Shown here: positions 1 through 8,222 of the stretch, one piece after another
How the letters are laid out: every line of letters starts with the position of its first letter
Position numbering within the stretch: position 1 is the first letter of the stretch
Source of the DNA: an uncultured Dehalococcoidia bacterium
GTDB lineage: Bacteria; Chloroflexota; Dehalococcoidia; Lucifugimonadales; UBA3495
Direction: 5' to 3'
Length of the DNA: 64,000 nucleotides
NCBI GenBank assembly: GCA_958296445.1
Contig: OY282565.1
Coordinates: 2,963,570 to 3,027,569, forward strand
Translations under genes and position numbers: made by a program
Notes under the pieces: generated by a model
What the model was told of the DNA's origin: nothing
Databases searched by the model: none
The model's input: the letters and a program-made list of their open reading frames with translations, nothing else

Positions 1-351
1 TCCTTCCCGCACTTCCACCGTTTCCCCCGGCAGGCCCACTACTCGTTTGACGAAATCCTTGTCCGGGCTGAGCGGGTAGTGGAACACGATAACCTCGCCG
101 CGCTCCGGCGGGCCGAAGGCGAACTGCGGTTCGGCCTCGGGCGCCCGCCAGAAGGGAACGGCCCGCGAGAGCCGCTCGCGGTCAAACCGGAAAAGGGATG
201 CCTGATCCACTACAAGGTACTGCCCGCCCTCTAGGGTGGGAATCATGCTGGAGCCTTCCACCTTGAAATTCCGCACCGTCAACTGCAACACCAGCAGAAC
301 CATCAGCGCCAGCAGCACGGCCTCGGCTATTTCACGCGCCAAACGGGGCAT
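1..351 (-). CDS. lepB: Signal peptidase I, 3' end beyond window
   Basis: Type I signal peptidase is the membrane serine protease that removes signal peptides from exported proteins. The gene runs off the left edge; 117 codons are present and the frame is open to base 1. A single membrane segment covers about residues 8-25. The catalytic serine lies in the S-M-x-P motif at residue 35 and the general-base lysine in FVKRVVGLPGE at residue 102, with RGEVIVFHYP between them. The start at 351 gives the short charged N-terminus MPRLAREIAEA expected before the anchor. It is transcribed divergently from the gene at 558. The C-terminal part with the last conserved box is missing only because the window ends. 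Confidence 0.93.
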   Translation of the reverse strand, partial: MPRLAREIAEAVLLALMVLLVLQLTVRNFKVEGSSMIPTLEGGQYLVVDQASLFRFDRERLSRAVPFWRAPEAEPQFAFGPPERGEVIVFHYPLSPDKDFVKRVVGLPGETVEVREG

Positions 352-487
352 ACGCAATCCTTAAATCCGCCTGAGCTTTATCGCCTGAACCGTATCGCCT
401 GAATCTTATCAGAGAAAACCGGGGCCAGCCGCGCCCGCCCTTGCGCCAAAGAGGTGACACTTGCCGGTAGAAAAGACTAGGGCAGTA

Positions 488-496
488 TGGTATAAC
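488..496 (+). promoter_or_regulatory. Possible extended -10 promoter
   Basis: TGGTATAAC reads as an extended -10 element (TGn followed by TATAAC), about 55 bases before the ATG at 558. No convincing -35 is seen at 17 bases, which extended -10 promoters do not need. The divergent 352-557 spacer holds nothing else I recognise. Confidence 0.35.
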
Positions 497-557
497 GGAA
501 ACTCGCCGGGATGTAAGCCCAAAGGGGCAGGGACTTGCCAGTGAAAAGGAGGCGGCT

Positions 558-893
558 ATGGAGCAGAGAAAGAGGCCCAAACCCTGGATCGACTGGTGGG
601 AGACGCCGGAGCCGGTAGACTTGCGGGTAGAAGAAATCAGCAAGAATACTGTCTATCCTGACGAGGTTCTGGTCAGATTTCAGGTCAACGGCAAAAACTA
701 CATGGGTTTCTTCCCCGCCGTATACGTAAGCCGCAAGAAAAAAGTTTTGTCGGCGATGATACACGGCGATACCGAGGACGGGTGGTTTGTCCGAATTCCT
801 GCCGAGACGTTTCAAGGCGGCCCGCAGGTGGTTGTCCCCCACGCCGAGAAGGATACCTTGATTATCCGCCACTCGGAGAACACCGAGGTATGA
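558..893 (+). CDS. Conserved-looking small protein of unknown function
   Basis: A 111-residue soluble protein that I do not recognise. It has a strong ribosome binding site (AAAGGAGG, 544-551) seven bases before the ATG. There is no signal peptide or membrane segment. The N-terminus is basic and tryptophan-rich (RPKPWIDWWETPEP) and the rest looks like a small beta-rich fold. Its stop codon overlaps the start of the dCTP deaminase gene (ATGA at 890-893), so the two are very probably translationally coupled. This suggests a role linked to nucleotide metabolism, but nothing in the sequence proves it. Confidence 0.8.
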   Translation: MEQRKRPKPWIDWWETPEPVDLRVEEISKNTVYPDEVLVRFQVNGKNYMGFFPAVYVSRKKKVLSAMIHGDTEDGWFVRIPAETFQGGPQVVVPHAEKDTLIIRHSENTEV

Positions 894-1438
894 TACTGAG
901 CGACCGGGAAATCTTGATGGAGATTGGCAGCCGCAGACTCCGTTTTACTCCCGCGATAGGGGATTATCAGATTTCCCCGTCTTCCCTTGACTTGCTCCTC
1001 TCCAACGAGTTCACTGTATTCAAGCCGCAGACGCCGGGCGTCGAAACCATCTTAGACTTGGAGAAAATCCCAAACCTGGATGAATTTCTCCGGTCTCACG
1101 GCAAGGTCATTACCATCCCGGACGGCGATTATCTAACACTTCATCCGGGCGATTTCGTGCTGGCATACACCAGAGAGTTCGTCGAAATGCCCAATTATTT
1201 GGCGGCTAGGGTGGAGGGGCGGAGTTCCTACGCCCGGATAGGGGTATCGGTGCATCAGACCGCCTCAACCATTCATGCGACTTTCCGGGGGCAAATAAGG
1301 CTGGAAATCTCTCACGTGGGGCCTTTGGATTGCCGATTGTATCCCGGAGAAAGAATCTGCCAGATGGTCATTGAACGGCTGTCCAGCCCTGCGGAACGAA
1401 GCCTGACGAGCCAATTCCAGCAACAGCAGGAAATCTGA
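890..1438 (+). CDS. dcd: dCTP deaminase
   Basis: Converts dCTP to dUTP (or, in bifunctional forms, to dUMP) for thymidylate synthesis in the cytoplasm. The 182-residue protein has the family core: the nucleotide-binding EGRSSYARIG segment at about 109-118, then a T-A-S-T-I-H turn, and the catalytic glutamate in FRGQIRLEISHVGP at residue 139, matching Glu138 of the E. coli enzyme. The start at 890 is chosen because it overlaps the upstream stop (ATGA) and gives the usual N-terminus MILSDREI; a longer upstream frame exists but would overlap the upstream gene by over 100 bases. Length is typical. Whether it is mono- or bifunctional cannot be told here. Confidence 0.93.
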   Translation: MILSDREILMEIGSRRLRFTPAIGDYQISPSSLDLLLSNEFTVFKPQTPGVETILDLEKIPNLDEFLRSHGKVITIPDGDYLTLHPGDFVLAYTREFVEMPNYLAARVEGRSSYARIGVSVHQTASTIHATFRGQIRLEISHVGPLDCRLYPGERICQMVIERLSSPAERSLTSQFQQQQEI

Positions 1439-1502
1439 ATCCTGTCTGCCCTCCACCGCCCGCATCAGGCTTTGTGCTACAATCACCGAGTTTCCTGAAA
1501 AT

Positions 1503-1521
1503 CGGGTTGCCGGGCAACCCG
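1503..1521 (+). terminator. Hairpin after dcd
   Basis: CGGGTTGC and GCAACCCG form an 8-bp stem with a 3-base loop, followed by TTTCC and later TTT. It lies between dcd and the lactonase gene at 1553. It could terminate dcd transcription; the T-run is weak. A TACAAT box sits just upstream at 1478-1483. Confidence 0.45.
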
Positions 1522-1552
1522 GTTTCCTACTTTCGCGCTTTGGGGTTGTGTT

Positions 1553-2455
1553 ATGAGCTGGCGATTTGAGTTGTTGACCAAGCCTTTGGGGGGAGTGGCC
1601 GAAGGGCCTATATGGGATGGCGAGGCGCTGCTGTTCACCCATATACCGGCCAGCCGCATTCTGCGGATAGACCCGGATACCGACGCCATCAGCGTGTGGC
1701 GGGAAGGCACCAACCGCACCAACGGGCTGGCCCACGACGCTCAGGGGCGGCTCTTTGGCTGCTGCTCCGGCGGGCGGGCCATCGTGCGCTTTGATGCCGA
1801 CGGAACCACCGCCACCGTCGCCGACCGGGTGGACGGCCAGCCCCTGAACACGCCCAACGACCTGGCCGTGGACGCGCAGGGGCGCATCTGGTTCACCAAT
1901 CCTTGGAACGCCGGCAACATTGACCCCACCGAGGTTGAAGTCCCCGGCTTACGCTGCGTCCTGCGGGCCGACCCCCAGCCCGACGGCTCCTATGCCGTCA
2001 GCCGCGTCGAGCAGGATAGCACTATGCCCAACGGCGTTCTGGTGTCCATTGACGGCAAGACGCTGTATGTGGCCGAAAGCAACAGCGACGACCCGTCCAT
2101 TGACCGCGAGCTGCGGGCCTATCCGATCAACGATGACGGCTCCCTCGGCCCCTACGCGATGCTCCACGCCTTTGGCAGCGACGGCAGGAACGCCCAGCGG
2201 GGCATAGACGGGATGTGCCTTGACCGCGAGGGCAACATCGTCGCCACCGCCGGCTGGCCCTCCTCCGGCCCCGGCCCGCTGATTTACGTTTTCGCGCCCA
2301 ACGGACGGGTTCTTGAAACCCATCCGGTGCCTTGCCTTCGTCCCACCAACTGCGCCTTTGGGGGCCGCGACCGCTCGGTGCTGTACGTAACCTCCGCCGA
2401 GGGTCACGTGTTCAAGGCGCAGACCGATATGGAAGGCTGGGCGCTCTTTCCCTAG
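1553..2455 (+). CDS. SMP-30/gluconolactonase-like six-bladed beta-propeller hydrolase
   Basis: A 300-residue protein of the SMP-30/gluconolactonase/LRE family, cytoplasmic metal-dependent lactonases that open sugar lactones and related esters. Family landmarks are in order: VAEGPIWDGEALLF near residue 15 with the metal-ligand glutamate, NTPNDLAVDAQGRIWFTNPW at about 99-118, STMPNGVLVSIDGKTLYVAE at about 151-170, and RGIDGMCLDREGNI at about 215-228 with the last metal-ligand aspartate. No signal peptide is seen. Substrate cannot be named; sugar lactone hydrolysis is the family default. It stands alone between dcd and unknown small genes. Confidence 0.85.
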   Translation: MSWRFELLTKPLGGVAEGPIWDGEALLFTHIPASRILRIDPDTDAISVWREGTNRTNGLAHDAQGRLFGCCSGGRAIVRFDADGTTATVADRVDGQPLNTPNDLAVDAQGRIWFTNPWNAGNIDPTEVEVPGLRCVLRADPQPDGSYAVSRVEQDSTMPNGVLVSIDGKTLYVAESNSDDPSIDRELRAYPINDDGSLGPYAMLHAFGSDGRNAQRGIDGMCLDREGNIVATAGWPSSGPGPLIYVFAPNGRVLETHPVPCLRPTNCAFGGRDRSVLYVTSAEGHVFKAQTDMEGWALFP

Positions 2456-2479
2456 CCGCAACCGGCGGGGGCGGGGTGC

Positions 2480-2502
2480 GGGCGCACGCTGTGCGCCCCT
2501 AC
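2480..2502. repeat. Short palindromic repeat (GGGCGCAC family)
   Basis: GGGCGCAC and GTGCGCCC pair across a 3-base loop, followed by CTAC. A related inverted repeat is at 59636-59660 on the other strand. It looks like a REP-type element in the spacer between the lactonase gene and the next gene. Confidence 0.5.
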
Positions 2503-2597
2503 GCGGATGCCGGCAACCATAGGCCGTAACCGGCGGGGTGGAGGCGCGGGGCTGGGCGCTCTGAATGATGGCAAGACACGGAGGGCCGGACAACGAT

Positions 2598-2945
2598 ATG
2601 AGCTTGCGGAATTTCGGCTTTGGGCGCGACCAGATTCGTCAAGGGGGCGGGCGGGGCAACGGCAATGACCATTTCGACGAGCTGGTTGGCGCGACCGAGC
2701 TGTTTATTTACCAGACGCCTAACCGCCGCGCTAGGGGCTTCGACACGCTCAAGCTGTTCCTCGAAGCCAACGAGTGCGAGCTGATCTACACCACCGACGT
2801 TCCCCCGGAGCTTCGCAACTACGAAACCGTCCGCATCACCCACAAGCGGGGCGAGGCCATCCCCGACGCCGTTCTGCGCCGCTCCCACTCTTGGGCCCAC
2901 GGGCGCAACTTCCTGCACAGCTTTTTCAAGCCCTTGTACCGCTGA
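2598..2945 (+). CDS. Hypothetical protein, about 115 residues
   Basis: A small soluble protein that I do not recognise. The N-terminus is glycine-rich (RQGGGRGNGND), followed by a compact alpha/beta-looking region (ATELFIYQTPNRR, LKLFLEANECELIYTTDVP). I prefer the ATG at 2598 because a GGAGGG box lies 12 bases upstream; an ATG at 2565 would add 11 residues without a clear ribosome binding site. No signal peptide or membrane segment. Function unknown. Confidence 0.65.
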   Translation: MSLRNFGFGRDQIRQGGGRGNGNDHFDELVGATELFIYQTPNRRARGFDTLKLFLEANECELIYTTDVPPELRNYETVRITHKRGEAIPDAVLRRSHSWAHGRNFLHSFFKPLYR

Positions 2946-2979
2946 GGGAACGGGGTTAAATATGTTATGCTAAACAGCG

Positions 2980-3372
2980 ATGGGTGAATGGTGGGAAAAC
3001 CGCTGGTTCCGTCGGCACGCGATGTTCGTGCCTTTCGGGGTATTCATCGCGTCCGGGCTTCTGGCCTATCTAACTGAATCCGGCCCGTGGGGAATTCGCA
3101 GTTTTCTGAAATCGACGGGCGAACTGGTAGACTTGGGCGCGGTGGTCTACGCTATGACCGCTGTGGCAACAGAGCGAGGTGTTCGTATGTGGTTCTGGGC
3201 CCTTGACGAAAGGACAAAATGGCGCGAGAAACGGCGCAACGAGGCGCAAGCCGAGCTGCTGAGCCAAATGTGGGCCTCAGCGCACGCCGAGGGCAATCAG
3301 GAGCTTGTGGCATGGCTGGAGCGCATCGCCCAAGAAAAGGGCATCGAGCTTAAGGAGCCGTTGCCTCGATAA
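2980..3372 (+). CDS. Small membrane protein with C-terminal coiled coil
   Basis: A 130-residue protein of unknown function. One clear hydrophobic segment lies at about residues 14-31 (AMFVPFGVFIASGLLAYL) and a weaker one at about 48-64. From about residue 75 the chain is charged and helical (DERTKWREKRRNEAQAELL), probably a coiled coil in the cytoplasm. Several other small proteins in this window share the same plan of membrane segment plus charged helix. Shortly after the stop, bases 3394-3420 repeat part of its own 3' region (caagccgagctgctga), so a decayed partial duplication follows the gene. Confidence 0.7.
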   Translation: MGEWWENRWFRRHAMFVPFGVFIASGLLAYLTESGPWGIRSFLKSTGELVDLGAVVYAMTAVATERGVRMWFWALDERTKWREKRRNEAQAELLSQMWASAHAEGNQELVAWLERIAQEKGIELKEPLPR

Positions 3373-3462
3373 CGCAAAACGGTACCACAAAGCCCAAGCC
3401 GAGCTGCTGAACCAATGGATTATCACTTATATATGAGTGAATGGCTAAACCAGGTTATCCTG

Positions 3463-5696
3463 TCATCGTCCTCTTAGGCGCTGCTCGGCAACGCGGAACT
3501 CCCCTTCCCAAAGATGGTCGAAACTGCCGTCTACGGGGACATACTGGCCTGTTTCGATTTTAGAGATAGCATATTCCGGGAGCGGGATTTGCGCTAGGCA
3601 TATCCCGCCGATTCTATGGCCCCGATGGTCAAAGCGGAAGTCTAGGTTGTCGAAGCCGTATTGCTTGCGGCGGATGGGTAAGTCATCAGCATCAACCGGG
3701 TACAGAGCGAGAAAGAACATAGCGTCAGTGTCATCTTCTATACACTGTTCTTTTATGTATATGAGGCTGTTTTCGACAAGATAAACGTCGAAATTGGAGC
3801 GTATTACAGGGTCGTCAAGCCCAATGTTGGAAATCCGGCGACGCGCCAAGAACTCAATGGCGCCCTCATGGGCCTGCCCGTCCCGGTAGCCGTTCACCAA
3901 GTAAAGGTCGTATTCTTTGGTGCGGCTGGAGGAAAAAATTTTGTTGAGTTCGTCAATTTGGCCGCCATCCCGAAATTCCGGCAGGAATCGGTAGGCTGTT
4001 CTCGCCACATAGACGCAGTTATTGCCAGGCTGGGCTTGGCACGTCTCCAGTGCTTGCCGCAGAGTATCCACCGACAGTTTGCCGTTAAGCTCATCAATGA
4101 GTTTCCTTTCCGGCGATGTAGAGGACTTTAGGATGTCCATTCTTATCCAAATCCCGGATAGAGATTCCGGGTTGCCGGGGCAGTTCTCCTTAGTCCAGTC
4201 TATGACTCGGGTTGAGACAGGCTGATAAAGTTGGGCAAATCGGGGGTTGGAGAAAATTTGGCGGTCGTACCCGCAGGACCAGGCGCCATGGCTTTTGATA
4301 AGGTCCGGGGCAGCGTAATCAAAAAAGTAGCCGGTAAAAGCGTCTGTATGCCTCAGTTTTGTCATAACCGGCGAGCCAAGGAGGCCAAGGTCAACTATGT
4401 TGAACTGCTTGTGCCAGCTCATTACTCCCAAGTCCGGGTTGGCAATGGTTGGGCGCGGCAAAGACTCTTCTGCGGCAATCTCCGCAAGCCGTTGCCGGTC
4501 TGAATCAAATCCCCGAATTTCACAGCACAGCGGATATGGATATACAAAGTTTGCTCTTATGGCTAGGAAGCAGAATATAAGCAGCGCCGGCGCAACCCAA
4601 AGCAGGTGTTTCCGGTTGTTTACGTAAATGCAGTACAGTATTCCAGCCAAGATCAGGGCTGTTATGACGGCGAGTTGAGTGGTTGTTCTGGGGGCGTCAA
4701 GACGCGCTACGCCAAACAATAGAGGCGTGAAATACGCCGTGGCGGTAAGGGAACCCAGCAACAGGAATAAAAGCCTTACCCCCCCCCCCCCCCCCCCCCC
4801 CCGAGTCTGCCTGCGGCAAAAGCGAAGGAGGCGAGGGGCAGGGCCGCCAGAAGCAGGTAGCCCCCATGATTGGAAAAGATTATGATGGCCTGATCACGGT
4901 AGTACTTTGGGGTGTTTCCCTCAAGCAGCCAAACGGATATGTTGTCGGTAACGTCGATTTCTTGGACGTGGGCGGTGTTGGGCAACAGGTCTCCGAAATA
5001 CAAATACCGCCACAGGTTGAACACTACCCACAAGGCCAGCACGATTCCGCCGAAATAAAACCCTCCGAGAGCCTTGTACTTTATCAGCCAGAAACCGCCG
5101 AATATGAGAAGCAGGGGCGCAATGTGATAGATGCTCTCGATTCTGGATATGGATGCAAGAAAGACAATACCGGCCAAGGGATAGCTGACCCGGCCGACGC
5201 TGGCAAACCGGAACAGTATCAGTAGCGAGGCCAGGAACAGGACGTGGGTTATGGCGTTCTCCATACCGGAGCCGTGCCAAAGTAAAAAGGACGTGTGGTT
5301 AGACAGCAACCAAGCGGCGAGAACTGTCAGGACGATTGCAACAACCCGATGTTCTCTTAAGAACAGGATGAACAGCGCACCCAACAGGAAGGTCGCGGCC
5401 GCGGTCTGTACGGTGTAAAAGGCATCATAGCCGATTCCGGTTATTCCGTAGACGACGGCATATATGAAGAATTGAACCGGGGCCGAGTATCCTTCCACCC
5501 GCCCGCCCGAGGGGCTGACGCCGATGAATCCGTAATCTATCCAGTTTTTGGCATGACTCAAGACGATTACGCCATCGTCGCGCACTTGGTAGAAATATTC
5601 GTCTATGCCGGAATAAGCCCACTGGAAGACAACGACAAAAATCAAGCCGCCCAGCAACGGCAGGAGAAAGGGGCTTTTCCAAGCCGACACAGACAA
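3463..5696 (-). CDS. GT-C family membrane glycosyltransferase, out of frame at a C/G run
   Basis: A polytopic glycosyltransferase related to the AftB-type/PMT-like GT-C family, which moves sugars from lipid-linked donors to cell-surface acceptors at the outer membrane face. N-terminal part (5696-4776): aspartate pair in YFYQVRDDGVIVLSHAKNW, then SGGRVEGYSAPVQFF, SGMENAITHVLF, ASISRIESIY and WRYLYFGDLLPNTAH, all GT-C landmarks, with many membrane helices. C-terminal part (down to 3463): two or three more helices and a large periplasmic domain. The halves lie in different frames, joined at a 24-base G run (sense strand); the first half stops at TAA directly after it. A tract of 22 or 25 would give one protein of about 745 residues. 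The first codon at 5694-5696 is TTG and the true start may lie further upstream. The gene looks more AT-rich than its neighbours. Confidence 0.8.
4779..4802. repeat. 24-bp C/G homopolymer inside glycosyltransferase gene
   Basis: Twenty-four consecutive C on the plus strand (G on the coding strand). It is the only point where the glycosyltransferase frame breaks. Runs of this length are highly prone to slipped-strand mispairing, and also to sequencing and assembly error, so the exact length is uncertain. Confidence 0.95.
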
Positions 5697-5818
5697 GGAT
5701 GCGGCGCGGTCAGATATGGCAAACAGCGGGGGGCGCAGCCGTGAGAGCAGAATTATCCTAACCCTCCGTTTGGATTCCGGTAACGGGCGGCGACAGCCGG
5801 AATGTAAGCCGGCCTCGA

Positions 5819-5824
5819 ATTATA
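5819..5824 (-). promoter_or_regulatory. Possible -10 box for the glycosyltransferase gene
   Basis: On the minus strand this reads TATAAT, a perfect -10 hexamer, about 125 bases before the first codon used for the glycosyltransferase. No clear -35 is visible. If real, the leader is long or translation starts further upstream. Confidence 0.4.
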
Positions 5825-5864
5825 AGGTATTCTAATATGCGCCGGCACTGATATTCAACCGCAT

Positions 5865-5896
5865 CCGCAAGGGCGCACGGTTGCGCGCCCTTGCGG
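5865..5896 (-). terminator. Strong hairpin downstream of the monooxygenase gene
   Basis: A perfect 12-bp stem, CCGCAAGGGCGC with GCGCCCTTGCGG, around an 8-base loop. It lies 40 bases past the stop of the monooxygenase gene and before the promoter region of the glycosyltransferase gene. There is no clear T-run, so it may be a 3'-end stabiliser or REP-type element rather than an intrinsic terminator. Confidence 0.5.
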
Positions 5897-5936
5897 CACA
5901 GGCATCGGCAGCGGCGGGAATACGGGGCGGCGCGGG

Positions 5937-7571
5937 TTACTCCAGATGGAATCCCTCGTAGCCGTTGGCGACTACCTCGGCGCGTTTGGCCCGCATCATT
6001 GGGGCGCTGTCGGGGGCGGTTAGCAGGAAGCGGGCCTTGCCGGGGATGTTGGCGCCGACGAACCAGGAATCGGCCTGGGTGCGGAGAATTTTCTCGCCGC
6101 CTTCGACGACGTGCTGCGTCCAGCCGTCTTCGGAGTCTTGGGTCGGCTGGATGCGCCGGTAGCCGTTGTCGCGGACGTAGGCCACGCATTCGCTGACCCA
6201 TTCCACCAGCGGCTCGGCGGCCCGCACGAAGTTGCCCACCGAGGCGGCGTTGATGGTGAACAGGTTGGGGAAGCCGACGCTCTGGATGCCCATATAGGTG
6301 CGCGGCCCCTGGGCGAACTTTTCTTGGAGCGTCAGCCCGCCCTGGCCCTGAATCCGCATCCGGTTCAGCGACCCGGTAACGGCGTCGTAGCCGGTGGCGT
6401 AGATGATGACGTCCAGCTCGTATTCGGCATCGGCGGTCTTGACGCCGTTGGGCGTGATGCGCTGGATGGGGGCCTTTCGCACGTCCACCAGCAGCACGTT
6501 GTCCTGATTGTAGACTTCGTAGTAGCCGCTCTCGCAGGGCAGGCGCTTGGAGCCAAACATATGGTCTTTAGGCACCAGCATTTCCGCCACTTCCGGGTTG
6601 TGAACCCGCTCGCGGATTTTGTTGCGGAAAAACTCGGCGTAGTCCTCGTTGGCCTCGCCGGGCATCATCACGTCGTAGAAATTGCCCAGCCACTTCTTGA
6701 ATCCCGGTTCCTGCCACAGTCTTTCGTACTGCGCCATCCGCTCTTCCGGCGAGACCTCGAGGGCGGAGCGGGTGTCGAATTCGTGGAGAAAAGAGCCGGG
6801 GGTTTCCATACATTTGCGGAAAATTTCCGGGTAGTTGACCCTGATTTCCTCTTGTTCTTCGTCGGTGATGGGGCGGTTGCGCAAGGGGGCGCAGTAGTTG
6901 GCGGTGCGCTGGAAAACGGTCAGGTGGGCCACTTCCTTGGCGATTTCGGTGATGAGCTGGACGGCGGTGGCCCCGGTGCCGATGACGCCGACGCGCTTGC
7001 CGGCGAGGGCCATTCCTTCCTTGGGCCAGCGCCCGGTGTGGCACCAGGGGCCCTTGAAATCGTGGATGCCCTCGAAGTCGGGGACGTAGTGGGCCGACAG
7101 CAGGCCGACGGCGGTTATCAGGAAGCGGCCCCGGGCCCGGTGGCCGTCATCGGTTTCGATTTCCCAGCGGTTTTCCGCCTCGTCGAAAACGCAGGACGCC
7201 ACCCGCGAGTTGAAGCGGATGTGGCGGCGCAGGTCGAACTTGTCGGCCACGTAGTTGAGATAGCGCTCGTTTTCCGGCTGGCCGGAATACAGCTCCTTCC
7301 AGTCCCACTCTTGGAGCAGCTCCTCGGAAAAGGAGTAGCCGTAGGTGTAGCTTTCGGAGTCGAAGCGGGCGCCGGGGTAGCGGTTCCAGTACCAGGTTCC
7401 GCCGACGCCGGAGGCGTCCTCAAAGGCCCGCGCCGAAAAGCCCAGCTCGCGGAATCGGTAGAGCGAATACAGCCCGGTGACTCCGGCGCCAAGGATTAGC
7501 ACGTCATACTGCTCCACATCCCCGTTGCGGGATGCGGCGGGGGACGGGGCGTGTTGTAATGCGTCTGCCAT
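5937..7571 (-). CDS. Flavin-containing monooxygenase, Baeyer-Villiger type
   Basis: A 544-residue cytoplasmic FAD/NADPH enzyme that inserts oxygen into ketones or oxidises heteroatoms. The FAD-binding GxGxxG is GAGVTG at residues 28-33, the Baeyer-Villiger fingerprint FKGPWCHTGRWP is at 172-183, and the NADPH-binding GTGATA is at 198-203; VGGTWYWNRYPGARFDS near 56-72 is typical of cyclohexanone/phenylacetone monooxygenases. Length is normal. The ATG at 7571 has a GAGGAGGG box ten bases upstream. It starts 36 bases after the TOPRIM-like gene on the same strand and might share its transcript. Paralogues of such enzymes are abundant in SAR202 Chloroflexota. The substrate is unknown. Confidence 0.92.
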   Translation of the reverse strand: MADALQHAPSPAASRNGDVEQYDVLILGAGVTGLYSLYRFRELGFSARAFEDASGVGGTWYWNRYPGARFDSESYTYGYSFSEELLQEWDWKELYSGQPENERYLNYVADKFDLRRHIRFNSRVASCVFDEAENRWEIETDDGHRARGRFLITAVGLLSAHYVPDFEGIHDFKGPWCHTGRWPKEGMALAGKRVGVIGTGATAVQLITEIAKEVAHLTVFQRTANYCAPLRNRPITDEEQEEIRVNYPEIFRKCMETPGSFLHEFDTRSALEVSPEERMAQYERLWQEPGFKKWLGNFYDVMMPGEANEDYAEFFRNKIRERVHNPEVAEMLVPKDHMFGSKRLPCESGYYEVYNQDNVLLVDVRKAPIQRITPNGVKTADAEYELDVIIYATGYDAVTGSLNRMRIQGQGGLTLQEKFAQGPRTYMGIQSVGFPNLFTINAASVGNFVRAAEPLVEWVSECVAYVRDNGYRRIQPTQDSEDGWTQHVVEGGEKILRTQADSWFVGANIPGKARFLLTAPDSAPMMRAKRAEVVANGYEGFHLE

Positions 7572-7607
7572 CTTGCGTTTCCCTCCTCGCGTTTTATTTG
7601 GGGCCGA

Positions 7608-8222
7608 TTATATCGGAAACCAGTTTTTCAGGATGCCCTTGAATTCTAGGAACGATGGATCCGTGCAACGGTGTAGAGAAACCTTTTCCGCCAACTGCTG
7701 ATACAGAACGGAACTGCGGGGTTTTCCTCTCTCACGCAACGCTGCCTGAAAGGCTTCTTTAGGCGACTTCGGCTTGGCTTCGCCTTCTTGAATCCATCTT
7801 TTTTCAATTAACCAGCGGCGCAGGGAAGGGTTCCGGTTGCTCCATCCGGCTACGGCGTCTACATTAGGCGACCTGCTCCAGATCCACGCCTCTAGCTCCG
7901 GGATCAGCACGATTGCCCTGCCGCGGTTTGTCAGAGGTGAACGGGCGAGTTCGTTGTTAAGAAATTCTTGCAATTCGCCGGATGAGAAAACGTTTTCTTT
8001 TCCGCTTCCCGCGTAATCCAGCATAAGCAAGCCGTGCCGGTAATCTCCTGATAAATAGGACAAGAAAGCCACGCCCTCATTCGCACAACCAGGGTCATGG
8101 CGCGGATGAACTATGATGTCCGCTTCTATATGCCGAATGCCCAACGCTTGCGGTCTCGAAATCAGGCCCTTTATTGTGTGTTCCATGTTTTTGTCGGAAG
8201 ATAAAACAACAAGGTCTTTCAT
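7608..8222 (-). CDS. TOPRIM-like protein paired with AAA ATPase
   Basis: A 204-residue protein whose start overlaps the stop of the ATPase gene (ATGA, 8222-8219), so the two are translationally coupled. Motifs resemble TOPRIM-fold nucleases: an early acidic residue in DKNMEHTIKGLI (about 10-21), LDYAGSG at 68-74 in the place of the second acidic motif, and IPELEAWIW at 107-115. The match is weak and I infer it from motif spacing only. ATPase plus small TOPRIM-like protein is a layout used by several anti-phage systems (for example PARIS), so this is a defence candidate. A longer frame starting at 8273 exists but would overlap the ATPase gene by 55 bases. Confidence 0.7.
   Translation of the reverse strand: MKDLVVLSSDKNMEHTIKGLISRPQALGIRHIEADIIVHPRHDPGCANEGVAFLSYLSGDYRHGLLMLDYAGSGKENVFSSGELQEFLNNELARSPLTNRGRAIVLIPELEAWIWSRSPNVDAVAGWSNRNPSLRRWLIEKRWIQEGEAKPKSPKEAFQAALRERGKPRSSVLYQQLAEKVSLHRCTDPSFLEFKGILKNWFPI

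Noticed and set aside
3394..3420. Short copy of the 3' part of the gene at 2980
   Set aside because: Similarity covers only about 20 bases, too little to call a separate feature; it is mentioned under the gene.
4779..4802. The 24-base C run as a scaffold gap filled by chance
   Set aside because: Gaps are normally filled with N, and the two coding halves match the two ends of one protein family with nothing missing. Length miscalling remains possible, so it is stated as uncertain.
6111..7499. A 462-codon open frame on the plus strand
   Set aside because: Antisense shadow of the flavin monooxygenase, whose motifs are clear on the minus strand.
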